DNA from: Fidelibacterota bacterium
Lineage (GTDB): Bacteria > Marinisomatota > Marinisomatia > Marinisomatales > UBA1611
Reading direction: 5' to 3'
Assembly (NCBI GenBank): GCA_002694025.1
Contig: NZKX01000119.1
Coordinates: 1 to 7,187 of the forward strand
Length of the DNA stretch: 7,187 bases
Positions 1 to 6,948 of the stretch are shown piece after piece. A model generated the notes under the pieces. That model was not told the origin of the DNA, did no database searches, and saw only the letters and a program-made list of their open reading frames with translations. Both the position numbers and the translations under genes were made by a program. How positions within the stretch are numbered: the first letter of the stretch is position 1; each line of letters opens with the position of its first letter.

Positions 1-366
1 AGCTTTTAATGCAGACCATCCTTCTTCATCGTTACTTGCAACTTCCATTACAGATCCATCTGGAAGTGTATAGCTTACGGGATAAACAAGCGAAAAACAG
101 TGGAAGTTTCTTTTGTGCTCATCCCTCTTCCTTCTTGGCTCACATCTAGAATAGGCACCTCGAAGTTCATCACTAGAATAAAGAGTATAGCTATCATTTT
201 TGAAAACTATAGTAATGGGAAACTCCATTTCTGGCTTTTCTTCCGAATCTGGATTTGCCTCATACCAAGATTTGATCACATCCCAATTACTATCCTCATC
301 GGTTTCTACGACTACAGAAAGTCCATCAGGCATATTAAATGTTATTGGAAACACTAAATCAAAACA
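1..366 (-). repeat. Protein-level tandem module C-F-x-L-V-(F/Y)-P...PDG
   Basis: This is the coding part of the left-edge lipoprotein from C132 onward. Unit one spans residues 132-220 and unit two starts at C221, a period of 89 residues; unit two is cut by the window edge. Within unit one a second, shorter copy starts at residue 180 (FPITIVFKNDSYTLYSSDEL), so each large unit seems to be two strands-and-turn halves of roughly 45 residues. Each half has a Y/F-P-hydrophobic opening, a PDG or KND turn and an acidic S/T-D-E stretch. The similarity is visible in protein but not in DNA, so the duplication is old. Confidence 0.6.
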
Positions 367-759
367 CCTCCAATCTTTTTCACCATCTATTTCTCTATCA
401 TAACCTTCTTTATCCCAACCACGTTTGTCGCCCCAATCATTAGGATCTAGTTTTCTTCCTTCAACGTTAAAGTATATTTCATGCCTAGATCCAACCCTGT
501 GACCTCTACCCGCGAGGGCTACTTCGTAACCAAGTCCTGATGCTTTGCGGGAAGCTACATCATCATACTCAAAATAATCTAGGGTCACTATATTTTGGGA
601 ACGGGATGGAAGATCTGTTATAGAAACATCCGTTAAGTCTGATTCTTGAATTAATTGTATGATTTCAGCATCAGATAATTCATAAGATCCATGATCTTTT
701 GAACAGCTGGAAAAAAATACAAGGAGACTAAAAATGAATAACTTATTTAATGGATTCAT
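1..759 (-). CDS. Repeat-containing lipoprotein with PepSY-like N-terminal part, 3' end off the window
   Basis: The frame is open for 253 codons from the ATG at 759-757 to the window edge, so the C-terminus is missing. The start is supported by AGGA seven bases upstream and by an immediate lipoprotein signal: K6, hydrophobic residues 7-17, then FFSSC with the lipidated cysteine at C19. Residues about 47-104 begin with LP and contain GYEVALAG followed by HEIYFNVEGRKL, which resembles the PepSY-like (BLIP-fold) pattern of a strand pair ending in E-x-Y-F-x-x-x-G; this is a tentative reading. From C132 a module CFDLVFPITFNMPDG appears and recurs at C221 as CFSLVYPVSYTLPDG, with a related FPITIVFKNDSYTLYSSDEL between them at 180. 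Such modules occur in uncharacterised lipoproteins of Bacteroidota and relatives. Function is unknown; an envelope or surface-exposed location is inferred from the lipobox. It is separated from the glucanase operon by 112 bp, so shared function is not shown. Confidence 0.85.
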   Translation of the reverse strand, partial: MNPLNKLFIFSLLVFFSSCSKDHGSYELSDAEIIQLIQESDLTDVSITDLPSRSQNIVTLDYFEYDDVASRKASGLGYEVALAGRGHRVGSRHEIYFNVEGRKLDPNDWGDKRGWDKEGYDREIDGEKDWRCFDLVFPITFNMPDGLSVVVETDEDSNWDVIKSWYEANPDSEEKPEMEFPITIVFKNDSYTLYSSDELRGAYSRCEPRRKRDEHKRNFHCFSLVYPVSYTLPDGSVMEVASNDEEGWSALKA

Positions 760-766
760 GTTGAAT

Positions 767-770
767 TCCT
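767..770 (-). promoter_or_regulatory. Shine-Dalgarno-like AGGA of the lipoprotein gene
   Basis: AGGA on the minus strand lies seven bases before the ATG at 759, a normal spacing. It supports that start over any other in-frame codon. Confidence 0.45.
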
Positions 771-828
771 ATTTACTTACAAAATCTATAATGATATTAT
801 TTAAATGTTGATAAAAAATAATAAAATC

Positions 829-857
829 ATCTTAATGTATTTAAAAATTAAAAGCAA
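829..857 (-). promoter_or_regulatory. Weak sigma70-like promoter candidate for the lipoprotein gene
   Basis: On the minus strand TTGCTT (857-852) and TAAGAT (834-829) are separated by 17 bases, matching three to four of six and four of six consensus positions. It would give a leader of about 60 bases. A second possible -10, TATAGA at 790-785, sits closer to the gene but has no convincing partner. The background is very AT-rich, so chance matches are expected, and the -35 overlaps the candidate terminator. No good TAnnTTTG Bacteroidota-type -7 element is present. Confidence 0.15.
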
Positions 858-866
858 TATCTTTGC
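843..866 (-). terminator. Weak intrinsic terminator candidate after the GH5 gene
   Basis: Reading the minus strand, GCAA (866-863) pairs with TTGC (857-854) around a five-base loop, followed by TTTTAATTTTT (853-843). It begins six bases after the GH5 stop codon, where an operon terminator would sit. The perfect stem is only four base pairs, extendable only past a T-T mismatch, so it may be fortuitous in this AT-rich gap. Confidence 0.3.
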
Positions 867-871
867 ACTCA

Positions 872-2845
872 TTATCTTAACAAAATTACTTTTTCTCTTT
901 GGTTGTCTTTGTGATCGCTAACACTAATAAAAAAAATTCCGCTTGGAACACTTACCCCATGATTATCCAAAGCATTCCAATGTATAAAATAATTACCACT
1001 CTGTGTAAATGTTTGACTCCAATTTGTGATTAATTGACCCTTTAGATTGTGTATTTCAATCTGAAATTGACCTGGCTGCTCAATAAAAAGGTCTATTTGT
1101 ACAGATGGATTAAATGGATTAGGATATGGCTTTCCTAAAACAAAATTATCAGGGTTGAGAGTTTGATTGTCTACACCCAAAACTTGGTCAAAGGTAACAC
1201 TTTGTATGTTAAATCCAGCCTGTACAATTTGTATTTTTAAAAATTTTTCACCTTCAGAAATAGTAACCGTTTGGGCAGGGAGATCCTCCCAATTATACCA
1301 GCCACCTGTTGCTGGAACATCAATTACACCCAAATTTTGCCCACTTAGCTGTGCGAAGAAAATTCCTCCAGCATTTGGGGCAGAAATACTAAATGACACT
1401 TCATAAGTTCCTGGGGATACATCCTCAATAGTGTAACCTAGCCACTCGCCTGCCTCAGTCCACCCAACTGTGTATGGTATATTGGGATCGTCATCACTCC
1501 CTTCAACATCAACTCCATCATTTCTAAATACCCATCCATCATTGTACCCTCCATCACCATCATTCCAATAGTCACTATCAGAATAGGATAATCCGCGAGC
1601 TCCAATATCGTAATACGCAGCTGGAATAGTTCCTGGTATAGAATGAGCAATGTAGGGTTTTGAAATTTCTCCATATTCAGGATCTGTTAAAGAGGCAATG
1701 ACTCCTGGTCTAGTGATGCAATTCTCTATTTTTAAACTATTAGCAAAGCTAGTTAAACCCATACCTGCAATATTTGGATCAGGTTGGGCAACTGCTCCCC
1801 TTAAATAATCTATAATGAGTTGATATTGGGGAGTAACTAATGCAGAATAGGGACTAGTGATTTTGTCAACCTTTTTATGTGTCCAAAAGTTCCAACCAAT
1901 ATTATTTTCCTCCAATAGTTTAAAAACTTCATAATACCAGTGATTAGAATTTTCTCCTGACTCACCCATCCACAATGGAACACCATAATTATTTCTCATG
2001 TTGATATAAGACTGGATTGTTGTAATATCTGTCTGCCCCCAATATTTATGGAATGAATAACCCATATTATCATCCCATGGCGGAGTAAGACCCGCAAAAT
2101 CTGTTCCATACCAATTCCCCTCAATCCAAATAAGGTGATTATTATCGACTTCTCTAATTGCTTCTGTTATATCTACATAAAGCTGTTTGAATTCCTCCAA
2201 GGAAACTCCGCTCGGCAAAACTGGCTCATTAATTAAATCGTACCCAGCAATTAAAGTATGATCTGCATAGTAGGTAGCAATTTCTTTCCAAATTTGAATT
2301 GTAAGTTCTTTGTAACTATCCTCAAGCCATAAACGCGCAATACCATCGCTGTCACTTATAGGACCACCATTTTGAGCTCCTGGTGCACAATGCATGTCAA
2401 GAATGATGTACATATTGTGAGGTTGGCACCATGTGATTAATTCATCAATTATAGTATAACCAATAGGTGTTTCAGTGCCAGTAGAATCATAAAATTGTTT
2501 ATAATGAAATGGTACCCTAATATGGTTAAAACCCCATTCAGCTATTTTATCTATATCAGCTTGAGCAACGTAGTTAGCCCTGTATAATTCCCAAAAGTTA
2601 TTTGCTTCATCAGGACCTATGAGCTCAAGAACATGATTTTCTATATCTGTTGGAGATTCAAAACCTTGTATCCAAGCTTGATTATGTAGCATATATCCTT
2701 CAGGAACAAGCCAACCGCCAAGGCCAAAGCCTCTCAATAAAATGGGCTGACCATTTCCATCAACAACTTCCCCATTCATATTATGCAGAAATCCCTGGGT
2801 AAAGCTAATACCCGAAACAAAAATGTAAATAAAAATTATTCGCAT
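872..2845 (-). CDS. Secreted GH5 beta-glucanase with CBM6 and T9SS sorting domain
   Basis: This 657-residue protein probably hydrolyses a beta-glucan outside the cell. I chose the ATG at 2845-2843 because GGAGAG lies eight bases upstream; the in-frame GTG at 2854 falls inside that site. Residues 1-18 form a signal peptide. Residues about 25-345 are a GH5 (beta/alpha)8 domain: LRGFGLGGWL near the start, HIRVPF with R110, LDMHCAPG with H152, LINEP with the acid/base E207 after N206, FHKYW with H266 and Y268, MGESGE with nucleophile E295, and WNFW with W318/W321. Residues about 403-552 are a CBM6, shown by IPGTI, GWTEAGEWLGYTI and FNIQSVTF. Residues 567-657 are a type A sorting domain (PYPNPFNPS, SGIFFISV, basic end LLR). 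The GLGGWL opening recalls fungal GH5 exo-beta-1,3-glucanases (NLGGWL), which with the GH16 neighbour favours beta-1,3-glucan, but the GH5 subfamily and exact substrate are inferred. It overlaps the upstream GH16 gene by 10 bp and is the last gene of the run. Confidence 0.93.
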   Translation of the reverse strand: MRIIFIYIFVSGISFTQGFLHNMNGEVVDGNGQPILLRGFGLGGWLVPEGYMLHNQAWIQGFESPTDIENHVLELIGPDEANNFWELYRANYVAQADIDKIAEWGFNHIRVPFHYKQFYDSTGTETPIGYTIIDELITWCQPHNMYIILDMHCAPGAQNGGPISDSDGIARLWLEDSYKELTIQIWKEIATYYADHTLIAGYDLINEPVLPSGVSLEEFKQLYVDITEAIREVDNNHLIWIEGNWYGTDFAGLTPPWDDNMGYSFHKYWGQTDITTIQSYINMRNNYGVPLWMGESGENSNHWYYEVFKLLEENNIGWNFWTHKKVDKITSPYSALVTPQYQLIIDYLRGAVAQPDPNIAGMGLTSFANSLKIENCITRPGVIASLTDPEYGEISKPYIAHSIPGTIPAAYYDIGARGLSYSDSDYWNDGDGGYNDGWVFRNDGVDVEGSDDDPNIPYTVGWTEAGEWLGYTIEDVSPGTYEVSFSISAPNAGGIFFAQLSGQNLGVIDVPATGGWYNWEDLPAQTVTISEGEKFLKIQIVQAGFNIQSVTFDQVLGVDNQTLNPDNFVLGKPYPNPFNPSVQIDLFIEQPGQFQIEIHNLKGQLITNWSQTFTQSGNYFIHWNALDNHGVSVPSGIFFISVSDHKDNQREKVILLR

Positions 2846-4041
2846 GTTAAACACTCTCCAAAACAGTTAGCTATAAGCACAGTATCAGTACTTTCTAATG
2901 ATAATAATCTATTATTATGTTCCCCAAAGCCGCAATTATCTTCTACATCTTCCCAACCTCCTTGCCAAGAATTTGGAAAATGTCCGTTCCTAAACTTATA
3001 AGTATAATTACTGTTAGGTGCCAAAGTTAAGGTTGTCTGCCATATATTTGGGTTTTCAGCCTGGAGCATTTGTATTCCACCTGGCTGCCCTGAGCCTAGA
3101 TCCCCGCCAGATAACCAGACACCAGATCCATTTATATTCTCTTTACTCATATCGACCTTAAACGTCACTTTAACATCATTATAGGTATCTGATTTTTTAT
3201 ATACTCTAACATAATCTATTAACATTTTCATGGGGAATGCACTTGCAGATACTCCTTGAACACCTCCCCAGTCTCCACCAATTGCAAGGTTTAAAATCAG
3301 GTAATGAGGATCATTAAACGGCCATTTACCCGCATCTCCATTACTATCATTATAAACGAAAAAGAATGGTTCATTATCAATGAGATATCGTAAATAAAAA
3401 GGACTCCACTCCAGAGAGTATATATGGAATGTATCGGTTACGTCATTCACGTATTTTGATCCTGATTTTTGTGTCCCATACATATGGTTATACTCCTGAG
3501 TGTGTATCGATCCATGCACCAAGCCTTGATCGTAACCAACATGTTCCATGATATCAATTTCTCCGCATTGTGGCCAACCTATGGAGGAAATACTTTCTCC
3601 TAACATCCAAATTGCAGGCCATGAACCCTTTCCATTTGGAAGTTTTGCTTTAATATCAAATCTACCATAAGTTGTTGAAAACTTATCATCTGTATTCACT
3701 CTTCCGGAAGTATAATCAGCAACATAATCATTACCTACGTAATCTGTCCCTGAAAACCCGGGTTCTATATTACCTTGTATGACTAAGTACCCTTCTTCCA
3801 AAAAAACATTAGTGTCTCGATCTGTGTAGGCTTGAAGTTCATTATTTACCCAACCAGGTCTCCATTTTAACTTATTCCACTTAGAAAGATCAAGATCTTC
3901 TCCATCAAATTCATCAGACCAAAATAATTCCCAATTTTCAATTGTAGTTGTGCTATTACTCTGAAAAGTATCCTTTAATTCTTCTTTGATGCATGAAAAA
4001 AAGATTACTACACAGTATAGAGCGAATAAATTTAGCTTCAT
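2836..4041 (-). CDS. GH16 laminarinase-type endo-beta-1,3-glucanase, lipoprotein
   Basis: The 401-residue product should cleave internal beta-1,3 bonds of laminarin-like glucans at the cell surface or in the periplasm. Residues 1-16 are a hydrophobic signal and C17 in IFFSC is the likely lipidated cysteine. The GH16 jelly-roll covers about 36-283: LFWSDEFDG, NELQAYTDR, GSWPAIWMLG, the active site GEIDIMEHVG with nucleophile E161, D163 and acid/base E166, then GGDWGG and the closing strand DYVRVY. The E-I-D-I-M-E form with one residue between D and the second acidic position marks the laminarinase type rather than the kappa-carrageenase or agarase types. Residues about 290-401 form an extra beta domain (VTFKVDMS, GVWLSGGDLG, NYTYKFRNG) ending in a cysteine-rich tail (C370, C393, C397, C400); it looks like a starch-binding-type beta fold and may bind glycan. 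The ATG shares one base with the M16 stop (TAATG) and has no Shine-Dalgarno, so translation is probably coupled. GH5 follows with a 10-bp overlap. Confidence 0.93.
   Translation of the reverse strand: MKLNLFALYCVVIFFSCIKEELKDTFQSNSTTTIENWELFWSDEFDGEDLDLSKWNKLKWRPGWVNNELQAYTDRDTNVFLEEGYLVIQGNIEPGFSGTDYVGNDYVADYTSGRVNTDDKFSTTYGRFDIKAKLPNGKGSWPAIWMLGESISSIGWPQCGEIDIMEHVGYDQGLVHGSIHTQEYNHMYGTQKSGSKYVNDVTDTFHIYSLEWSPFYLRYLIDNEPFFFVYNDSNGDAGKWPFNDPHYLILNLAIGGDWGGVQGVSASAFPMKMLIDYVRVYKKSDTYNDVKVTFKVDMSKENINGSGVWLSGGDLGSGQPGGIQMLQAENPNIWQTTLTLAPNSNYTYKFRNGHFPNSWQGGWEDVEDNCGFGEHNNRLLSLESTDTVLIANCFGECLTCE
2854..2859 (-). promoter_or_regulatory. Ribosome binding site GGAGAG that decides the GH5 start
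   Basis: GGAGAG on the minus strand lies eight bases before the ATG at 2845. It is embedded in the last codons of the GH16 gene (the G-E of FGECLTCE). The upstream GTG at 2854 overlaps it and cannot use it, which selects the ATG. Confidence 0.65.
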
Positions 4042-6911
4042 TAATTAAATATGTCTTTTTTATCAACTTCAATTAACCTACCAAAACTTGCAAGTGCTTC
4101 CATGTCGATCTTTTCCTTGTTGCCTACAATCGCAATTGTATATGGAATATTTTTTATGTTTTCATTATAGAAATCTACAACATTATTAAACGTAACCGAT
4201 TCATAGTTGGACTTATATAGTAGGTTTGGATTTACTTTATAGCCTTGTTTCTTCCAATTTCTTGCAGTTTCAGCCAATGATCTAAAATTTGGTTTAGATG
4301 TTACGAGTGATTGTAAAAGTCCAGACTTAATACCTTTTATTCTTGATGGCTTTTCAGGCATATCTTTTAATAAGTCCAGATAAGCACTAACAGCATCTAC
4401 AGTCTTATCAGTTTGCGTACCAATAAAACCCCGAAAGTATCCTTTACCATCTAAATACCAAGGAATTTGAAAAATACCGTATGCAGAATAAGCAAGTGAC
4501 CTAAATTCTCTTATTTCTTGAAAAACTAATGCGCTCATTCCACTGCCAAAATACTTATTAAATGTTCTGGCTGTTAATCGATCATCTAGTACCATATCAC
4601 CTCCTGAAATAAGGATATGAATCTGGCTTTGGACCGCCTTTTTATCATTATAAAAATAGACAGTATTTTCATTGTTTAATTTTTGCTCATAAAACACAGG
4701 AGATGATGATGGCCTTAGATCCTTTTTAATTATAAGATGTTTATTAATTGAAGATTTGACATCACTAACTCCCTTTGTGCCAGTGTAAAAAACTGTTGTT
4801 TCATAGCTCATTGCATTTGCTATTCTCTCCATTAAAAAATCCTTATTCATTTTTTTTACTTCATTGGTAGTGGCTCTAGTGAGAAAACTAGAATTCTGTC
4901 CCCACATAGCAAATTCTCTTAGTGCGTTCCCTTTAGTTGAGGCATCTCGTTGTTCAAATTTTCTCTCAAGTGTACTGCTTTGGATCAGTTTTTTTAGTTT
5001 CTTTTCATCTTCCTTTCTAACTTTCATCGTGCTTAAAAATTCACCAGCCATCGTTACCGTTTTCTGAAAATTTTTATCAAAGCCTTTAATGTTTAAACCG
5101 AAATAATCTCCTGTGCTAAAAAAGTTAATTGTGGCTCCTATTTTTTGAAGCTCTTCTTTTAAAGCATTGAAAGTATAGTTTGCATTACCTATCATATTCC
5201 CAAGTTCAGAGGCGTATTTAAGAGCTGGATCTTCTTTTGTCCCAATACCATATTCAATTTTCATAGTAAAAATTGAATTTTTTGGATTAGTGTTGTGATA
5301 TAGATGGTAGTTTTTTCCAATTTCCTTGTAGCTCATATCCTTTTTAGTATCAATAAAATCAAACTCAAGTTTTCCTTCAGGAATCCGATCTAAACTTGCT
5401 CTATAGGCTGATATTTGCTCAGAATTTGTTGCTTTAATTGCCTCATAGGGAGGTTTGTCCAATTTTGTTTTTTTAGGAAAACCCATTCTGGACTGATAAA
5501 CTAAATAATTTTTGTCAAAATATTTATTTGCAACCTCAATCACATCTTTCTTTTTTATAGATTCTATTGTTTTCGGATAATTAAAAATATCGTCCCAGCT
5601 CTTATTATAATTGACCACTTCTAATGCATAAGATAGTCTATTACTCACATCTTCTAAACCGGTTTCATAGTTTTGAATCATAGATAGTTTAACCGATTCA
5701 AAAAAATCATCGCTAAAGTCTCCACTTTTTATTTTTTCAATTTGTTCAATTACCAAATTTTCTGCCCCCCGAAATGTTTGAAAAACAAGTTTTGGCATGA
5801 AAATAAATGCCATAGAACCATGATCAGCACCTCCAAATCCATCTATAGCAGAAGACGACATTAATTTATTCTCAATACTCAATTTATCTAGTAAACCTGT
5901 AGATGCGTTATTATTTAGCAAATTTTTGAATACTTGGATTTTCTCTGTATCTTTATGGCTATTGGGAGGAACTCTAAATCCAAGTATCCCAAATCGTATT
6001 GGAGTTAATCTGTTTTTTATCACCTCTCTACCCTTAAAAGGTTCTTCTGCAACACTAACAAATTTTGGTTCTGGACCTGACTTCAGTCGTCCAAATGTCT
6101 TTTCTATATTCGGTTTAATTTCGTTGGAGTTAAAATTACCTGCCAAAAGTAGATACATATTATTAGCAACATAATATTCATCAAAATATTCTCTCATCTT
6201 TGTTAAGGACGGATTTTTTAAATGATCAACTGTCCCAAGAATTGTTTGTTGTCCATATGGGTGTTTTTTCCAGAAGTGTACAAAATATTCTTCGATAAAT
6301 TTTCTGAAAGGATTGTCCATTGCCCTATTCTTCTCTTCATATACGACCTCTAATTCTGATTGAAATAATCTAAAAACAGGATTTATGAATCTGTGACTAT
6401 TTACCTCCAGCCACTTATTTATTTGATGAGGAGGAAATTGATTAAAATAGGCAATAACATCGTTGCTTGTAAATGCATTAATACCAGTGCCTCCCATGCC
6501 CTCTAAAATTCTATCAAATTCATTAGGGATAGCATATTCAGATGCTTTAAGATTAAGGTCATTTATTTTTTTCTGTATTCTAAGCCTCTTATCTGGATCA
6601 ATTGTTTCACCCAGATCATCGTACATTCGAGCAATACTATCTAAGTACACTTTCTCTTCAAAATAATTTACAGTCCCTAATTCTGTTGTTCCTTTGAAAA
6701 GCATATGCTCGAGATAGTGTGCAATGCCCGTAGCATCGGAGGGATCTTGTTTTCCCCCACCTTTTACAATAACCACTCCATATACGCCAGAAGAATATTT
6801 ATCCTCATTTAACATTACTGTTAAACCATTATTTAGTTGGTATTGTTCAACACTTACTTCTGCAGCAAATAATAATATTGAAGATAAAAAAGTAGTAAAT
6901 AGTTGTTTCAT
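4041..6911 (-). CDS. M16 family zinc metallopeptidase (insulinase/pitrilysin-like), two-half form
   Basis: The 956-residue product is a zinc peptidase expected in the periplasm or outer envelope. I chose the ATG at 6911 because it begins a clean signal peptide (MKQLFTTFLSSILLFAA, cleavage near A17) and leaves 37 bp after the upstream stop; the longer in-frame ATG at 6995 would bury that signal behind 28 basic residues and overlap the previous gene. The active half contains the inverted zinc motif HYLEH (H65, E68 as catalytic base, H69) and the distal ligand, probably E193 in ELEVVYEEKNR. The gap between them is about 50 residues longer than in classical members because of a charged helical insert around residues 85-137. 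The second half (from about 525) lacks HxxEH, as usual, but keeps the substrate-binding R801 and Y808 in EIREFRSLAY. M16 enzymes degrade peptides or process precursors; the substrate here is not known. It shares one base with the GH16 start. No clear ribosome binding site is visible. Confidence 0.93.
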   Translation of the reverse strand: MKQLFTTFLSSILLFAAEVSVEQYQLNNGLTVMLNEDKYSSGVYGVVIVKGGGKQDPSDATGIAHYLEHMLFKGTTELGTVNYFEEKVYLDSIARMYDDLGETIDPDKRLRIQKKINDLNLKASEYAIPNEFDRILEGMGGTGINAFTSNDVIAYFNQFPPHQINKWLEVNSHRFINPVFRLFQSELEVVYEEKNRAMDNPFRKFIEEYFVHFWKKHPYGQQTILGTVDHLKNPSLTKMREYFDEYYVANNMYLLLAGNFNSNEIKPNIEKTFGRLKSGPEPKFVSVAEEPFKGREVIKNRLTPIRFGILGFRVPPNSHKDTEKIQVFKNLLNNNASTGLLDKLSIENKLMSSSAIDGFGGADHGSMAFIFMPKLVFQTFRGAENLVIEQIEKIKSGDFSDDFFESVKLSMIQNYETGLEDVSNRLSYALEVVNYNKSWDDIFNYPKTIESIKKKDVIEVANKYFDKNYLVYQSRMGFPKKTKLDKPPYEAIKATNSEQISAYRASLDRIPEGKLEFDFIDTKKDMSYKEIGKNYHLYHNTNPKNSIFTMKIEYGIGTKEDPALKYASELGNMIGNANYTFNALKEELQKIGATINFFSTGDYFGLNIKGFDKNFQKTVTMAGEFLSTMKVRKEDEKKLKKLIQSSTLERKFEQRDASTKGNALREFAMWGQNSSFLTRATTNEVKKMNKDFLMERIANAMSYETTVFYTGTKGVSDVKSSINKHLIIKKDLRPSSSPVFYEQKLNNENTVYFYNDKKAVQSQIHILISGGDMVLDDRLTARTFNKYFGSGMSALVFQEIREFRSLAYSAYGIFQIPWYLDGKGYFRGFIGTQTDKTVDAVSAYLDLLKDMPEKPSRIKGIKSGLLQSLVTSKPNFRSLAETARNWKKQGYKVNPNLLYKSNYESVTFNNVVDFYNENIKNIPYTIAIVGNKEKIDMEALASFGRLIEVDKKDIFN

Positions 6912-6948
6912 ATAACTTTTATCCGATTGTTTTAATTGTTTTAAAATT

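Noticed and set aside
100..403. Two overlapping plus-strand open frames of 85 and 67 codons
   Set aside because: They are antisense to the lipoprotein frame that runs unbroken to the window edge with a lipobox and recognisable modules; their translations look random.
1167..1674. Open frames of 78-79 codons on both strands inside the GH5 gene
   Set aside because: They lie over the CBM6-coding part in other frames; the Met- and Gly-rich minus frame comes from the Asp/Asn-rich CBM6 codons shifted by one base.
2846..2854. GTG start giving a GH5 protein three residues longer
   Set aside because: The GTG overlaps the GGAGAG site, which is correctly spaced for the ATG at 2845.
4864..6915. Several plus-strand open frames of 63-82 codons
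   Set aside because: All are antisense to the intact M16 gene, have no leader signals and give low-complexity hydrophobic translations.
6912..6948. Short direct repeat AAAACAATTAAAACAAT before the M16 gene as an operator
   Set aside because: It is a low-complexity A-rich stretch in a 37-bp gap inside a probable operon; nothing else supports a binding site.
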